DNA of 43,700 nt from Paenibacillus sp. SZ31 (GCF_012912005.1 NZ_JABBEA010000027.1:1-43700); one strand, 5' to 3'; counted from the stretch's first letter, positions 7,901 to 16,788 are shown. Numbers and translations: made by a program. Notes: a model not told the origin generated them from the sequence alone.

Positions 7901-9721
7901 TCTCTCCAAGGTACTATTAATCTTGCCGGTCGAACGAATAGGTTTGATCCAGTGATATGGAGCCTTACCCGTTTCATACGCATAAGTGGATTCTTGTCCG
8001 GTACTGCGCTTTTCTGAAGTCACCATTCCATTGGTATCATAGGTCATGGTCGTGGTTAGCTTATCGCCTGCACGTCCACCCTCACTAACCCACTCCGTTA
8101 TTTGAGTCGGAAGGTTTCGCTTCTTCTGGTTATCGTACTGCAACTCCGTGGAATAAGTCACGTCATCTCCAGTTAACGTGTGCTTATCTGCGCGAACCAA
8201 ATCTGGATGAGCTGCAGCGCTAAACGTTTTGGAGAACGTCCAAGTATCTACAGTGTTCTCTGCTTTCACTTTCGTTGTCCAAGATGCGGATTGACCATAG
8301 GTGTCCAGATCTTCTCCAGAGTACTCAAAGTTAACCTTGTCCAGAACGCCTTCGCCATCCGTTGTGCTAAACTGGCTCTTGCGCTCTCTTACTTTGAATA
8401 CAAAATGGGCGGAAGCTTCGCCGATCTGCTTCAGCGCCGGAATATATGCATAATCCGTTATAGCTGATGAAGGGCTTGTAATACGCGATAGCAACGCTGT
8501 ATGCATCACACCTTGAGCATTTTGGTTGCTTTGCAACTCAGGTAAAAAGTTGAATTTGGATTCCGGATAATAGTACGTATACGTCGTTGTCCGATCGAGA
8601 GCATCCGTGTATTCTCGCAAAATACGAATGCCTTCGTCCTCGCGTTGCGTGTACGTTGCTTTCCGATCTGTTCCAGCAAGCTGTACAGTAACCTTCAGGT
8701 TGTCATAAGCAAATGTCAGCGCCTGACCTTCACTGTTTTCAATTCGTGTAATGACTTGGTTTCCGTCTAATGTCGTATAGTGAAAATTCACGCTATTCCG
8801 GTAGCCATCTGTAATTTGCAACAGTTCTCCGGCTTCATTAAATAGATAATCGTAGCCGTTTCGTATGGATAGACGATAACTGCTAGATACGCCATTAACA
8901 GTCACGGTCGCATCTCGCTTAACGGTTAAATCATTCCATACGTAACCTTCCAGTTCCAGATTCGCGTTTAAGCGATAATAGCCCACGCCTGGAATCAGAA
9001 TATACTGATTATCGCCACGCTTTTCCATGAAAGGAATGTCCCAACGCCAGCCTTGCCCCAATCCAGCAGAGAGTTCTTCCTTGCGCGGCTTAACCGTATT
9101 GGAATACGTTTGTGTCGTTTCGTCATATTCAACGCCAAGTTGTCCAGTGGCTCTAGCGCTGTCATAGACTCGTGTCAGATCAAACGGAATGAGTCCAGGT
9201 AGAGAAAGGTCAGTACTCTGAATCATCATTTCCCCTGTAGCAGTAGAGATGGATTCCGCTCCATAAGACGTCATATAAAGCGATGCATCATCTCGGATAT
9301 CTACATGGTTAAGTCCAGTTTCGTCCACGGTTGTTCCTGTACCTGGAGCATCCTCATTAAGAGCATTAATCGAGAAGTTATTTTGCTGTGATGATCCGGA
9401 AGGGCGTAGCCCCTCCATTTGGATCGGTTCGCTTATTTCTTGTGCTTCTAGCCATTTTTCAGCAGCCTCGCCGCCTGTGCGATCTGTCTGTAAAGCTTTA
9501 TACAACTGGTACAGCGAGTAACCTTGATCTAGTTTTTTCTCAATCCAATTTTCTTTAATACCAAATTGCTCTTTTAAACTATGGATTGTAATGTAGGTAG
9601 CGGAAGGGAGGGAATCCCTACCTTCTGCCGCCGCTGCTGCTTGTCCTCCATATCCAAAAGAACCGAACCCACTAAGAACCAATATGACGCATAACCAAAT
9701 AATCGTTATTTTCTTAAACAC
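4940..9721 (-). CDS. Secreted RHS/YD-repeat polymorphic toxin, WapA-like
   Basis: A 1593-residue protein starting at GTG with GAGGTGAT just before it. Residues 1-32 are a signal peptide (WLCVILVLSGFGSFGYG, AAAAAEG). Residues about 130-200 resemble the pre-RHS domain (STATGEMMIQSTDLSLPGLI). From about 560 to 1330 there are dozens of YD repeats (YDANG/YTYDELGR patterns), which build the hollow RHS shell. The conserved core ending is present (MLRYAGEYWDDTVGLQYLRA, RWYDPGMARFIGEDTYEGEL, NLYSYVSNNPLKYVDPSGH at ~1390). The 199 residues after DPSGH are the variable toxin tip. I recognise no nuclease, deaminase or ADP-ribosylation motif in it; it has a CTGC cysteine pair. It is the second gene of an operon with the repeat protein upstream (31 bp) and a likely immunity gene downstream. 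Confidence 0.9.
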   Translation of the reverse strand: MFKKITIIWLCVILVLSGFGSFGYGGQAAAAAEGRDSLPSATYITIHSLKEQFGIKENWIEKKLDQGYSLYQLYKALQTDRTGGEAAEKWLEAQEISEPIQMEGLRPSGSSQQNNFSINALNEDAPGTGTTVDETGLNHVDIRDDASLYMTSYGAESISTATGEMMIQSTDLSLPGLIPFDLTRVYDSARATGQLGVEYDETTQTYSNTVKPRKEELSAGLGQGWRWDIPFMEKRGDNQYILIPGVGYYRLNANLELEGYVWNDLTVKRDATVTVNGVSSSYRLSIRNGYDYLFNEAGELLQITDGYRNSVNFHYTTLDGNQVITRIENSEGQALTFAYDNLKVTVQLAGTDRKATYTQREDEGIRILREYTDALDRTTTYTYYYPESKFNFLPELQSNQNAQGVMHTALLSRITSPSSAITDYAYIPALKQIGEASAHFVFKVRERKSQFSTTDGEGVLDKVNFEYSGEDLDTYGQSASWTTKVKAENTVDTWTFSKTFSAAAHPDLVRADKHTLTGDDVTYSTELQYDNQKKRNLPTQITEWVSEGGRAGDKLTTTMTYDTNGMVTSEKRSTGQESTYAYETGKAPYHWIKPIRSTGKINSTLERYTETTYNSQGSVLRSTTKNGYGGQLLTESEVKLDDKGRVTSTTDKGGYLAKDSVATLSYQANAGHLVKSKSITVNDAAGKAEALVESYEYTNAGELEKTTDASGEQESNQYDKEGRLIQIVHADGTKSTTAYDDVKNIITNTSPDGIVTTERYNPLGLLVEEQTAEATYKYAYDREGNVTAVEDAEGNVTRVVVDAFGQAIETKYPDGTTGTTNIDAVAQTVTYKDAADNQTREKMDLLGRVTAVEEYRNGAYVPLQQTEYDIDGNVIASIDGNGQRTTYTYDALGQITTVTTPKQETSRYFYSYQGQVTQIVSPNTQTVTKQYDELGRLIKQTHPSPAGYATTLYYDKKSNLIKKQDRLGKVTEYTYNSDNMLTGMKAPDTNVSYTYDEIGRRTSMTDDHGKTTYSYRAADGMLNGLTFPDGTRLDYENNTQQRLGYTLTDAKGQSLRIHGEVDAMNRVTSMDITTGSGGASALAASGTTPVDRMTFSYASNSLLEKLSFGKGLSTSYQFNGYDLSGITISQGTSAVQQFAYEYDGNKNITSRTQNGETDQYTYDELSRIQTETGTQKETYTYDPNGNRYSTGSGKVYGLKDAQYTYDSQNRLIKATGEGKTVTYSYNGNGLLYERTEGDQTIRYFYDEEAKLMAEATVTSGKVELTYAYIYDLYGQLWARQDKQTGKLEYYQLNGHGDVVGLVDDAGKVLNSYTYDIWGGPLTTEETVPNMLRYAGEYWDDTVGLQYLRARWYDPGMARFIGEDTYEGELNDPLSLNLYSYVSNNPLKYVDPSGHVAVDVDVFNINWKLNSLKADWVYWDGVFKGSKDNSSMWVHAHKKRNQAANQAKAIRNSNKGMQGLLKQSMPVFNAFVLQDDTSKNMKVMVDPRDNTVYYADSSKYNCTGCIYDETTYTKGKADAIMGDVSSRLTSLVTSERFGNVNYLVASVFGNVEVTKKGTVTTMIYVANPKGYTMQTVIVTSDGKPTAWTGWNPYY

Positions 9722-9752
9722 TCCATCACCTCAACCTAGATTTAGACAATCA

Positions 9753-12700
9753 TTAATTAAATGGGAAAATCTTTTTCGTTCGTTTCGTTAAATTACCGTT
9801 GCGATCATACTCAAACACAATTTGATCTCCTGTAAATAGAACGACTTTAAGCAATTGATTGCCATAGCCGTACTCATAGCTATTGTCATTACGTATGTTC
9901 ATCCATGCTGCTTTTATGGCTCCCTGAATCGGTTTTCCTTCTTTTTCACTTAGCTTGAGATAATAATTCTGTCCACCTTCAAGCTCCCATTCAAGAACGG
10001 TATATTGCTCACCATATACCTGTTCTTGCTCTATTGAAGCAGCTACCGGAATGCTCAATTCCTTATCTGAATACAATTCGATCCGAGGTTCAATGGAAAA
10101 ATCACCTGATTCCTTTATCGCAATCCGATACTTGTCAGAGCTATAGGGGCTAAAACGATAATACACATTCCCTTGCTGAACTGTGGGAAGCTCCGTTTCT
10201 GTATTTTCATACAAAGTCAAAAACTCCACTTCCGCTTCCTTGACCGTAAAGTTACGGTAAGGACCTACAAATCTCAGCGATTGGGATGACACATTATGCA
10301 CCTGAAAGTCAAACTTCCCAGGTATGTTTTGTGATCCTATCGCATTCTTCCCTTCCCTAACAACCCCTTGATTCTGATTCCGAATAACGTAATCATAGGT
10401 CAACCCTTCTACATGAGATGTAATGAGCGGTGCTGAATAAGATGATGTGTTGGAGAATAACACCGTGTTATTTGGAGCCAAACTACGTTTGATGAGTGCA
10501 GGCTCTTGACTAGGACTAGCTGTCACAGGAATGTCATACTCAATCGTTACCGGCTCTGAAGATACTACGGTTAAGACAAGCGTTCCACCCGCTGGAACTT
10601 CCCATGTTTCAAGACTTGAACCTTCTGTTAGATACCGATATTTATCTGTTCCTTCATAGACCACAAAATCCACAATGGAATTGGTTGCTCTAATCCGATT
10701 CAACTGAGCAGGTTCCGAACCCGGATTTGTAAATACTGCGCTCTGCCCTTGGTTAACAGTGATTTCCGATTCTGGTGAAGGGACTTGATCATCTTGTCCA
10801 CGGAAAACACGGTAAATCCCACCATACGTTATGGGTTGATCCGAGATGTTGGTAACAACAACTTTTTTACCACCTAAGACATACGCCTCGATCGCTGTTG
10901 CTGTTCTACTGCTTGACACTGTTCCATCTACGTTGTAAATCGTGTAATCATACACCAGTCCCGCGCTGCTGGAAGCATCATTTCGAAGCCTTTTTGGATC
11001 TGAGCTTATGTTGGTGAAGGCATAGCTCTCGCCTTTGTTCAACGTTACGCGCAGATAAGCTGGTTCCTGGCTATCCACTACAGAGAAATCATCCGTGTAT
11101 TCAAATATTACAGGTGTACTTCCCCCTACGGTAACGACGGCTTCACCACCAGAAGGAATGGTAGCCAGACTTACATTGCTATTGAATTTGTCACTATGTG
11201 CTCTACCGTCTGCCTTATACACCACAATATCAAACAGTGCACCTATTTTTTTGGCATTACTCCGTATTGGGTTGCTGAGCGAGCCTCCATTATGGAATAT
11301 GACCGATTGACCCGGTGATACGGTAATCTTAGTTAGTGCTTCATTTGGTCGGTCCTCTACATCAAAAATGGTGTAAATCGCACCTATGGTTACAGGTTGA
11401 GCGGATACACCCGTGACCACTGCTTTATTTCCATAAAAAACAACAGGTTCAACCGCTGTTGCCTTTCTTGTACTCCGTTCTGTGCCATCCGGATAATAGG
11501 TGACGTAATCAAATATCCGCCCTTGACTGGTGGACGCATCACTGTCGAGATATTCCCGAGCGGTACTGTTATTCCAAAATGTCACGCTTTCTCCCTGTTT
11601 GAGTGTTACGCGATGGTATGCAGGTTCCATGCTTTCTTCAACCGAGAAATCATCCGTGTAACTAAACTCAATTGGGACTTGCCCAGCTACGGTGACGACA
11701 GCGTAACCCTGTGAGCGAATGATCGGATTTGTATTTTTGTTGAATCCATCCGAATGAACGACGTTTTCTGCTGTATAAAGAACATAGTCAAAAAGGGCTC
11801 CATTGGTACTGCTGGCATTGTTTTTTATCGGATTAGCCAACGAACCGTTATTACTGAAAATCATAGATTCTCCAGGATATACAGTGATTCGAGTAATCGC
11901 ATCACCGCCTGCTTTTTGGACATCAAATGTCCGATAGGGCACACCATATGTTACAGGCGTTGCTGTAACCAAGGTTACAACGGCGGTTCTTCCTGCTGCT
12001 ACAGTAGGTTTAGTGGTCGTATTCGTCCCTGTAGAACTTTCCGTTCCATTCGGAAGATAAACAACGTAATCATGCTTATCTTTGGTCGTTCCATCCGTTT
12101 GGAGCGCATCCGATTTGGAACTGATGTTGGTGAATTGGTAGCTCTCGCCCTGATTTAGAGTTGTACGCGTATAGGCTGGCTCATCGCTCCATTCACCGGT
12201 ATATACTTCATAGGGAAATCCAACACTAACAGGCTGTGAGCCCGCTCCAGTAATAATAATTTCGTTCCCTTCTGCAAGTGAAGGTTTTCCAGTCGTTTCA
12301 AAATTAGAAGCTACAAGACTACCATCTTCTTTGTAAGAAGCGTAATCTATCTTCCTGTCCTGAGCTGTGGACGTATCGGCACTTAAAACTCTTGACTGTG
12401 TTCCTTCATTAAAATAACGATAGCTTTCTCCTTTGGACAGAGAAACCCTAAGCATGGCAGGATTGGTTGAAACGCTATAAGAAAATTCAGGACGGATTGT
12501 CACTGTAAAAGGATTTTGACCCGTCGAGGTGATCACAGCTGTATACCCTGAACCTACTGACAAACTGCTAATAGAGTTCATGTTTTCGCTCATGATGCTG
12601 CCATCAGGTCTATAAATAACATAATCGTATGCACTGCTTCTTGCGGTCGCCGCATTGGTACTTAACGATCTTGTCGCACTTCCGTTATTCGTGAACGTAT

Positions 12701-13049
12701 AGGAATCTCCGGGACTCATGGTCAAAGTTCCGTCTGCCATGGCCATAGCTTGAGGAGCGAAAAAGTTCCCCCCGTATGTATCGTCGGTTACCGTCGGTGC
12801 ATCCTCTGGTTCTTCAATAACTTCGTCTACACCTTCCGGCTCTTCATAGAAGTCCGGATCAATACCATCCAGATACTCTTCGCCTATTAAAGCTGTATCC
12901 TCCATAGAGACATCGACATTCTCGGTGCTACTTGTAGTTGTTATTATGGCATCCGAATGATCCGAAAGCGCATAACCGCTAGTCGGATACATAGTTCCAA
13001 TCAACAACAAAGCCATCAGAAAAACAATAAAACCTTTTCTTAATCTCAT
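9753..13049 (-). CDS. Large secreted repeat protein, partner of the RHS toxin
   Basis: A 1098-residue exported protein with AAGGAGG before ATG 13049. It has a signal peptide (residues 1-28), then an acidic linker (Glu/Asp-rich, 45-90). Nine beta-sandwich-like repeats of about 92 residues span 105-935. Repeats contain a GESYxFTN-type strand, a [FY]DYVxYxxDG strand and a VVTxxSxxPVT strand. From the third repeat they alternate between an SSxxTxT type and a SLxNPIxxNA type. The last ~160 residues form a separate domain that ends in one YD-like repeat (FEYDRNGNLTKRTKK), the unit from which the next protein is built. No sorting signal or transmembrane anchor follows. The function is unknown; a stalk, carrier or surface-binding role for the RHS protein is my inference. 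Confidence 0.75.
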   Translation of the reverse strand: MRLRKGFIVFLMALLLIGTMYPTSGYALSDHSDAIITTTSSTENVDVSMEDTALIGEEYLDGIDPDFYEEPEGVDEVIEEPEDAPTVTDDTYGGNFFAPQAMAMADGTLTMSPGDSYTFTNNGSATRSLSTNAATARSSAYDYVIYRPDGSIMSENMNSISSLSVGSGYTAVITSTGQNPFTVTIRPEFSYSVSTNPAMLRVSLSKGESYRYFNEGTQSRVLSADTSTAQDRKIDYASYKEDGSLVASNFETTGKPSLAEGNEIIITGAGSQPVSVGFPYEVYTGEWSDEPAYTRTTLNQGESYQFTNISSKSDALQTDGTTKDKHDYVVYLPNGTESSTGTNTTTKPTVAAGRTAVVTLVTATPVTYGVPYRTFDVQKAGGDAITRITVYPGESMIFSNNGSLANPIKNNASSTNGALFDYVLYTAENVVHSDGFNKNTNPIIRSQGYAVVTVAGQVPIEFSYTDDFSVEESMEPAYHRVTLKQGESVTFWNNSTAREYLDSDASTSQGRIFDYVTYYPDGTERSTRKATAVEPVVFYGNKAVVTGVSAQPVTIGAIYTIFDVEDRPNEALTKITVSPGQSVIFHNGGSLSNPIRSNAKKIGALFDIVVYKADGRAHSDKFNSNVSLATIPSGGEAVVTVGGSTPVIFEYTDDFSVVDSQEPAYLRVTLNKGESYAFTNISSDPKRLRNDASSSAGLVYDYTIYNVDGTVSSSRTATAIEAYVLGGKKVVVTNISDQPITYGGIYRVFRGQDDQVPSPESEITVNQGQSAVFTNPGSEPAQLNRIRATNSIVDFVVYEGTDKYRYLTEGSSLETWEVPAGGTLVLTVVSSEPVTIEYDIPVTASPSQEPALIKRSLAPNNTVLFSNTSSYSAPLITSHVEGLTYDYVIRNQNQGVVREGKNAIGSQNIPGKFDFQVHNVSSQSLRFVGPYRNFTVKEAEVEFLTLYENTETELPTVQQGNVYYRFSPYSSDKYRIAIKESGDFSIEPRIELYSDKELSIPVAASIEQEQVYGEQYTVLEWELEGGQNYYLKLSEKEGKPIQGAIKAAWMNIRNDNSYEYGYGNQLLKVVLFTGDQIVFEYDRNGNLTKRTKKIFPFN

Positions 13050-13162
13050 GGAATTTAAATTCCTCCTTTATATTTTTTCTCCATTTACTTCCTCATCAGT
13101 GTTGTAAATGGAGCCTAATAAATTATTATCGTCATTTTCCTTATTTTAGGGTATGGTAAATT

Positions 13163-13187
13163 AGTCCCTAATTTCAGGGACTTTTTT
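13163..13187 (+). terminator. Terminator-like palindrome upstream of the RHS operon
   Basis: AGTCCCT-N6-AGGGACT followed by T6 on the plus strand, antisense to the RHS operon and inside its leader or promoter region. It could stop antisense transcription, or act as a protein-binding palindrome. The rest of 13050-13337 is AT-rich, with no gene; it must hold the operon promoter, but I cannot assign the boxes with confidence. Confidence 0.5.
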
Positions 13188-13337
13188 CCTTTTTCCTTTC
13201 AGATAACAATTAATATAGCCTGTAATTATCTTTATCCGAAATAATATGAAAGATTAGATAAAGTTGAAATGTTATTTCAATTGAGTCAATCGTCTTCCCT
13301 ATTTCGACTAGAACTTAGATTATTACCTGAAAAATAT

Positions 13338-13361
13338 AAAAGCCGCCAGTTGGCGACTTTT
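13338..13361 (-). terminator. yaaA: Terminator of yaaA
   Basis: AAAAGCCGCC-N4-GGCGACTTTT forms a stem with one mismatch and has A/T tails on both sides, so it can work in both directions. It lies 50 bases beyond the yaaA stop. A near-identical stem ends the siderophore gene at 15692-15714. Confidence 0.65.
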
Positions 13362-13409
13362 GATTGAATAAATAGTTATCATTCTGGTATATGATCAGCG
13401 GACATATGG

Positions 13410-14165
13410 CTACTGTCCCACTAAATATATAAACACATAATTACTCTCATCCGACTTCTCTTCTGAGAAAACAAAACCTAACCGATCAAATCCCTTAATA
13501 TCCTTCACATCTGTAATCTTGCGCTCTGCCATATACCGTACCATCTCACCCCTAGCCATTTTGGCGCGGGTTGCCTTTTCAACAAGCTTCCCATCAACCA
13601 TTTGTCCAAATACACAAGTGATAAAACGGGTCTCCTCATTCAGAAAAGGAGTGATGTTTTTGCTATACTCTTTGGAAGCCAGATTCAGAATACAGTTGCT
13701 GTCCGCTTGAAGCTGATCTGCCAATTTGCTGCCCCAGAATTGATAGAGCGATTTGAAACCTGGGCCTTGTAGCTTGCCCTGCATCTCCAATCGATAAGGT
13801 GTAACCCCATCTAAAGGCCGCAACATGCCATAAAAACCGGATAATATGCGTAAATGCTGCTGAAGATACTCTAATTCCTCATTTTGAAAAACACCCGGAG
13901 CCATATATTGATACTGAATGCCCTCATAGGCATATATTGTTGGTGTCAGATTTGCTTTTATATTCATATTCCGAATCCGCTCCACGTTCTGTTCGGCGAT
14001 TGCATCGTTACACTTCCACAACGTTTTGAGTTCGTCATAGGATAACTTTTGAAGCAGACTCAATAGCTGTTCTGACTCGTTAATAAAATGCGGCATTTGC
14101 GCGATAGCCATAAGATCGGTATCGATCTTCATCTTTTTAGCAGGTGAAATAATAATCCGTATCAT
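13410..14165 (-). CDS. yaaA: Peroxide stress protein YaaA (UPF0246)
   Basis: The 251-residue protein matches the YaaA/DUF328 family over its whole length. It has the N-terminal signature IIISPAKKMK (residues 4-13), GIQYQYMAPGVF, LRILSGFYGMLRPLDGVTPY, LNLASKEYSK, and the Arg/Lys-rich late motif ATRAKMARGEMVRYM. In E. coli the family member lowers free iron and limits DNA damage during hydrogen peroxide stress; it acts in the cytosol and binds DNA. A ribosome site (AAGGATGG) precedes ATG 14165. It is a single gene with its own terminator. Iron-related control is plausible from the family role, but I see no Fur or PerR box immediately upstream. Confidence 0.92.
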   Translation of the reverse strand: MIRIIISPAKKMKIDTDLMAIAQMPHFINESEQLLSLLQKLSYDELKTLWKCNDAIAEQNVERIRNMNIKANLTPTIYAYEGIQYQYMAPGVFQNEELEYLQQHLRILSGFYGMLRPLDGVTPYRLEMQGKLQGPGFKSLYQFWGSKLADQLQADSNCILNLASKEYSKNITPFLNEETRFITCVFGQMVDGKLVEKATRAKMARGEMVRYMAERKITDVKDIKGFDRLGFVFSEEKSDESNYVFIYLVGQ

Positions 14166-14283
14166 GCTGATCCATCCTTAATCTACCGTTGTTATTGTCG
14201 TTATTCATTGTACAGCATTGACTAGGTGAATCCAATCTCAGGGCTTAACTGAATCACTCATGGTGCCTATGAAAGACTCAAAA

Positions 14284-14321
14284 ATGAACAAGTCAGCCCA
14301 CCATTGGACCGGCTTGTTCAT
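14284..14321 (-). terminator. Terminator of the SPFH gene
   Basis: ATGAACAAG pairs with CTTGTTCAT and is followed on the minus strand by TTTTTG. It lies 56 bases after the SPFH-protein stop. Confidence 0.7.
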
Positions 14322-14377
14322 TAGAATTCAACACATTAAATTGGTGAGAAAGCAAGGCGAGCATTTCAAACCGCTAA

Positions 14378-15256
14378 TTAGGGAGATACGCTCCCCGCGC
14401 TACTATTTTGCTCTGTTTTAGTAGTCGGTAATTGAATCATTGGCGTATTTGACCCACTCACATATGGAAGTGCTCCATCCCATTTCTTAATTGTTTCATA
14501 ATCAACGAGTTGACTCGATAATGATTGTTGAAGCTCTTTATTGGCTTTAGCTTGACCTTCTGCTTCGATCAATAGTTTGTCTGCATTACCTTGTGCTTCG
14601 ACGCGCTTACGATCTGCTTCTTTCTTGGCGATCTCAAGTTCAGTCGTTTTACGTTCCAGTTCTTGAGAAGCTTCGACACGCTTATCGATTGCTTCCTGAG
14701 TCTTAGCGTCAGGTTGAGGAACTCCTACAGTCACGTTTGATACAATGAAGCCTAACTCTTTAACATCGTCAGAAAAACGTTGTTGCACGTCTACTCCTGC
14801 TTCGGATGATTTTTCACCATAAACATCAATGACTGTAAACTTGGAAATCCCCTTACGAGCTGCGTCACGGAAACGTGTTTTGAGATATGTATCCTCAATT
14901 TCTTGAATGCTAATTGGCCCAAATGTATTGAATATAGAAGATACTTTACTTGGTTCTACTTGGTAGTTGTAAGCAAAATCGATTGTGATGTTTTTCCCGT
15001 CAGAAGTAGCAATCTGAATATCTCTGTATTCAACCGTTTGAATTCGGATCGGATATTTCGTCACTTTATCAAACGCTCCAACGAGTTTCCACCCTTGACT
15101 CAGTGTGCTATCTTTTACGCCTCCATTTGGTGAATAAACGACCCCAACATATCCATTAGGAATTCGTGTTAAAAAGAAAGTCACCAGTAGCACTCCCACA
15201 ATAATAACTAATGCAACTGCAATTGCCCCTACTCTAAACGTCTTTGAATTTTTCAT
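14378..15256 (-). CDS. SPFH/prohibitin-family membrane protein
   Basis: A 292-residue protein with one N-terminal membrane helix (residues 9-31) and a prohibitin-type SPFH domain (about 34-200; GYVGVVYSPNGGVKDSTLSQ and YPIRIQTVEYRD are typical). It continues in a long charged coiled coil (about 190-250, Glu/Lys/Ala-rich) and ends in a Ser/Thr-rich tail. SPFH proteins assemble ring-like membrane scaffolds and often act in membrane-stress or protease control; no specific partner is visible here. GAGGAG lies 7 bases before ATG 15256. The start overlaps the end of the small membrane-protein gene by 23 bp, so the two are probably translationally coupled. The terminator at 14284 closes the unit. 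Confidence 0.85.
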   Translation of the reverse strand: MKNSKTFRVGAIAVALVIIVGVLLVTFFLTRIPNGYVGVVYSPNGGVKDSTLSQGWKLVGAFDKVTKYPIRIQTVEYRDIQIATSDGKNITIDFAYNYQVEPSKVSSIFNTFGPISIQEIEDTYLKTRFRDAARKGISKFTVIDVYGEKSSEAGVDVQQRFSDDVKELGFIVSNVTVGVPQPDAKTQEAIDKRVEASQELERKTTELEIAKKEADRKRVEAQGNADKLLIEAEGQAKANKELQQSLSSQLVDYETIKKWDGALPYVSGSNTPMIQLPTTKTEQNSSAGSVSP

Positions 15257-15392
15257 CTACATTCTCCTCTTGTTTGAATTTATTGTATTTCTTCAGAATT
15301 CTACTACCTATTTTATTGAATAGCGGGAACATTAATGCCCATAGAATAAATGCTAGGATAAAAATTAAAATGATTCCCCCAATAAATGGCAT
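15234..15392 (-). CDS. Small membrane protein coupled to SPFH gene
   Basis: A 52-residue protein: one membrane helix at residues 5-24 (GGIILIFILAFILWALMFPL), then a short basic tail and an acidic C-terminus (EENVDEKFKDV). ATG 15392 is preferred because GGGGAGG ends 8 bases before it; a TTG at 15428 has no nearby ribosome site. It overlaps the SPFH gene and shares its promoter, so it may be a small subunit or assembly partner. No family recognised. Confidence 0.65.
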   Translation of the reverse strand: MPFIGGIILIFILAFILWALMFPLFNKIGSRILKKYNKFKQEENVDEKFKDV

Positions 15393-15446
15393 ATTCGTCC
15401 TCCCCTCTATGGATGTAACCGAGTACAAATTTATAAATGGTAACTA

Positions 15447-15476
15447 ATTATATCCTCCTTTATATATACTTTGTAA
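15447..15476 (-). promoter_or_regulatory. Promoter of the small-protein/SPFH operon
   Basis: On the minus strand, TTACAA (15476-15471), an 18-bp spacer and TATAAT (15452-15447). This puts the transcript start about 45 bases before the first gene's start codon. The rest of 15477-15690 has no supportable gene. Confidence 0.5.
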
Positions 15477-15691
15477 ATTGGTATTCGGTTTCAAGGATAT
15501 TCAGCGCTTGAACTACTATTGGGTAAAGTAAAGAAGAAAAGGGTGAGTGGTTGACGTTCAGTACCCAGTTATTCCTATCAAGAAAGGGATCATCAATTCA
15601 TCTGGGTATTATGGATCAGGAATAAATTATCCCCTTGCTTTTCTCTATGGGTGTAAAAATACTCCAATAGACTTCCCTACTGTCGCAAAAA

Positions 15692-15714
15692 AAAGCCGCC
15701 GTGTAGGCGACTTT
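15692..15714 (-). terminator. Terminator of the AraC/siderophore gene
   Basis: AAAGCCGCC-N5-GGCGACTTT with a minus-strand T run at 15693-15687. It lies 43 bases beyond the stop codon. Confidence 0.75.
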
Positions 15715-15756
15715 GATGATACCCTCTAACTACGCAGTATACTTTGTTTCAGTTAA

Positions 15757-16788
15757 TCATTTAGCAGCCGCAGCCATTTTCGTAATCTTGTCAGCAATAT
15801 CTTCCGCCTGTAAAAGGGACGAGAATGAATCCGCCGCGAAATACTTCTCCATTTCAATCTCGATCACATGATTATTTTTGACTGCATCTAAGGATGTCCA
15901 CGTCGCTGGAAGATTGGTTGGCTCTTGGCCTTCAACTTTGAGCACAATGACGTAATCGCCCACATAATCGTTCACAGTCTCCCATGACACTTCAATACGA
16001 TCCTCATTTTTGTCAATGATATCACTTTTTACTTTAGGCGTTGGATTCAAGCCCAAGATATCGTATGTAGCTCTGCCCCCACGCTCGCCTGCATTGCCGA
16101 TGACCATCAAAAATTTGTCTACCGTAACGTAATCCACAATGGAGATCGTTGCATCTTTTGGAATGACATTTTTGATTTTATTGCGGGCAGCCTCGGTACG
16201 TTTTACAAAATCAGAATTCCACTTCTCAGCTTCTTCTTGTCGACCCAGGATATCGCCCATTGCCGTAATTTCTTCCTGAATGGTGGAGTACTTGCTTGTC
16301 TCGAATACGACGGTAGGTGCAATTTTAGAGTAACTTTCATAGGCTGCCGGATTCCAAGTAATAATTACATCGGGAGACAAGTCCAACACCTTCTCCAAAG
16401 AAATACTTCCCTCCAACCCAATATCTTCAACGGTTTCAGGCAAATAAGGTTTTAGAAACTTTGCAAAGTTCATTTGTGTACTGGACGCGCCAACTGGCGT
16501 TACCCCTACAGCTAAGACTGGCCCCAAGTCCCAGTCCACAACAACACGTTTGGGATATACCGGAACACTCACTTCTCCCATGACCGTTGATAATTTGCGC
16601 GTACTCGTATCTTCTTTGGCCTCGTTGGAAGTCACATTTTGAGTAGACTCTGTACTTTGATTTGAATTTCCAACTGCTGCTCCTTGATTATTCGTTCGAC
16701 CGGAGTTCCCACTTGTGCATGCTGAAAGTATAATCGTAAAACATAACATAAATGTTAATACCATCTTCGATCTTGTTCCTTTAAACAT
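15757..16788 (-). CDS. Iron-siderophore ABC transporter binding lipoprotein (internal start)
   Basis: An internal ATG at 16788 in the same frame as the AraC regulator has AAGGAG 9 bases before it and a perfect Fur box 25 bases before it. The product is 343 residues. The signal peptide is lipoprotein-type, with lipobox LSAC at about residues 22-25 (MVLTFMLCFTIILSAC). A Ser/Asn/Thr-rich linker follows, then the FhuD/FeuA-type periplasmic-binding fold (YPKRVVVDWDLGPVLAVGVT; LSPDVIITWN; late IVDYVTVDKFLMVIGN). It would capture a ferric siderophore on the cell surface and hand it to a permease that is not in this window. The Fur box predicts expression under iron starvation. Confidence 0.8.
   Translation of the reverse strand: MFKGTRSKMVLTFMLCFTIILSACTSGNSGRTNNQGAAVGNSNQSTESTQNVTSNEAKEDTSTRKLSTVMGEVSVPVYPKRVVVDWDLGPVLAVGVTPVGASSTQMNFAKFLKPYLPETVEDIGLEGSISLEKVLDLSPDVIITWNPAAYESYSKIAPTVVFETSKYSTIQEEITAMGDILGRQEEAEKWNSDFVKRTEAARNKIKNVIPKDATISIVDYVTVDKFLMVIGNAGERGGRATYDILGLNPTPKVKSDIIDKNEDRIEVSWETVNDYVGDYVIVLKVEGQEPTNLPATWTSLDAVKNNHVIEIEMEKYFAADSFSSLLQAEDIADKITKMAAAAK

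Noticed and set aside
5650..8467. Several plus-strand frames opposite the RHS gene
   Set aside because: They are antisense shadows of the YD-repeat coding sequence, without ribosome sites or protein-like composition.
15547..15729. A 60-codon plus-strand frame between the SPFH operon and siderophore gene
   Set aside because: It runs through the terminator stem at 15692-15714 and has no ribosome site.
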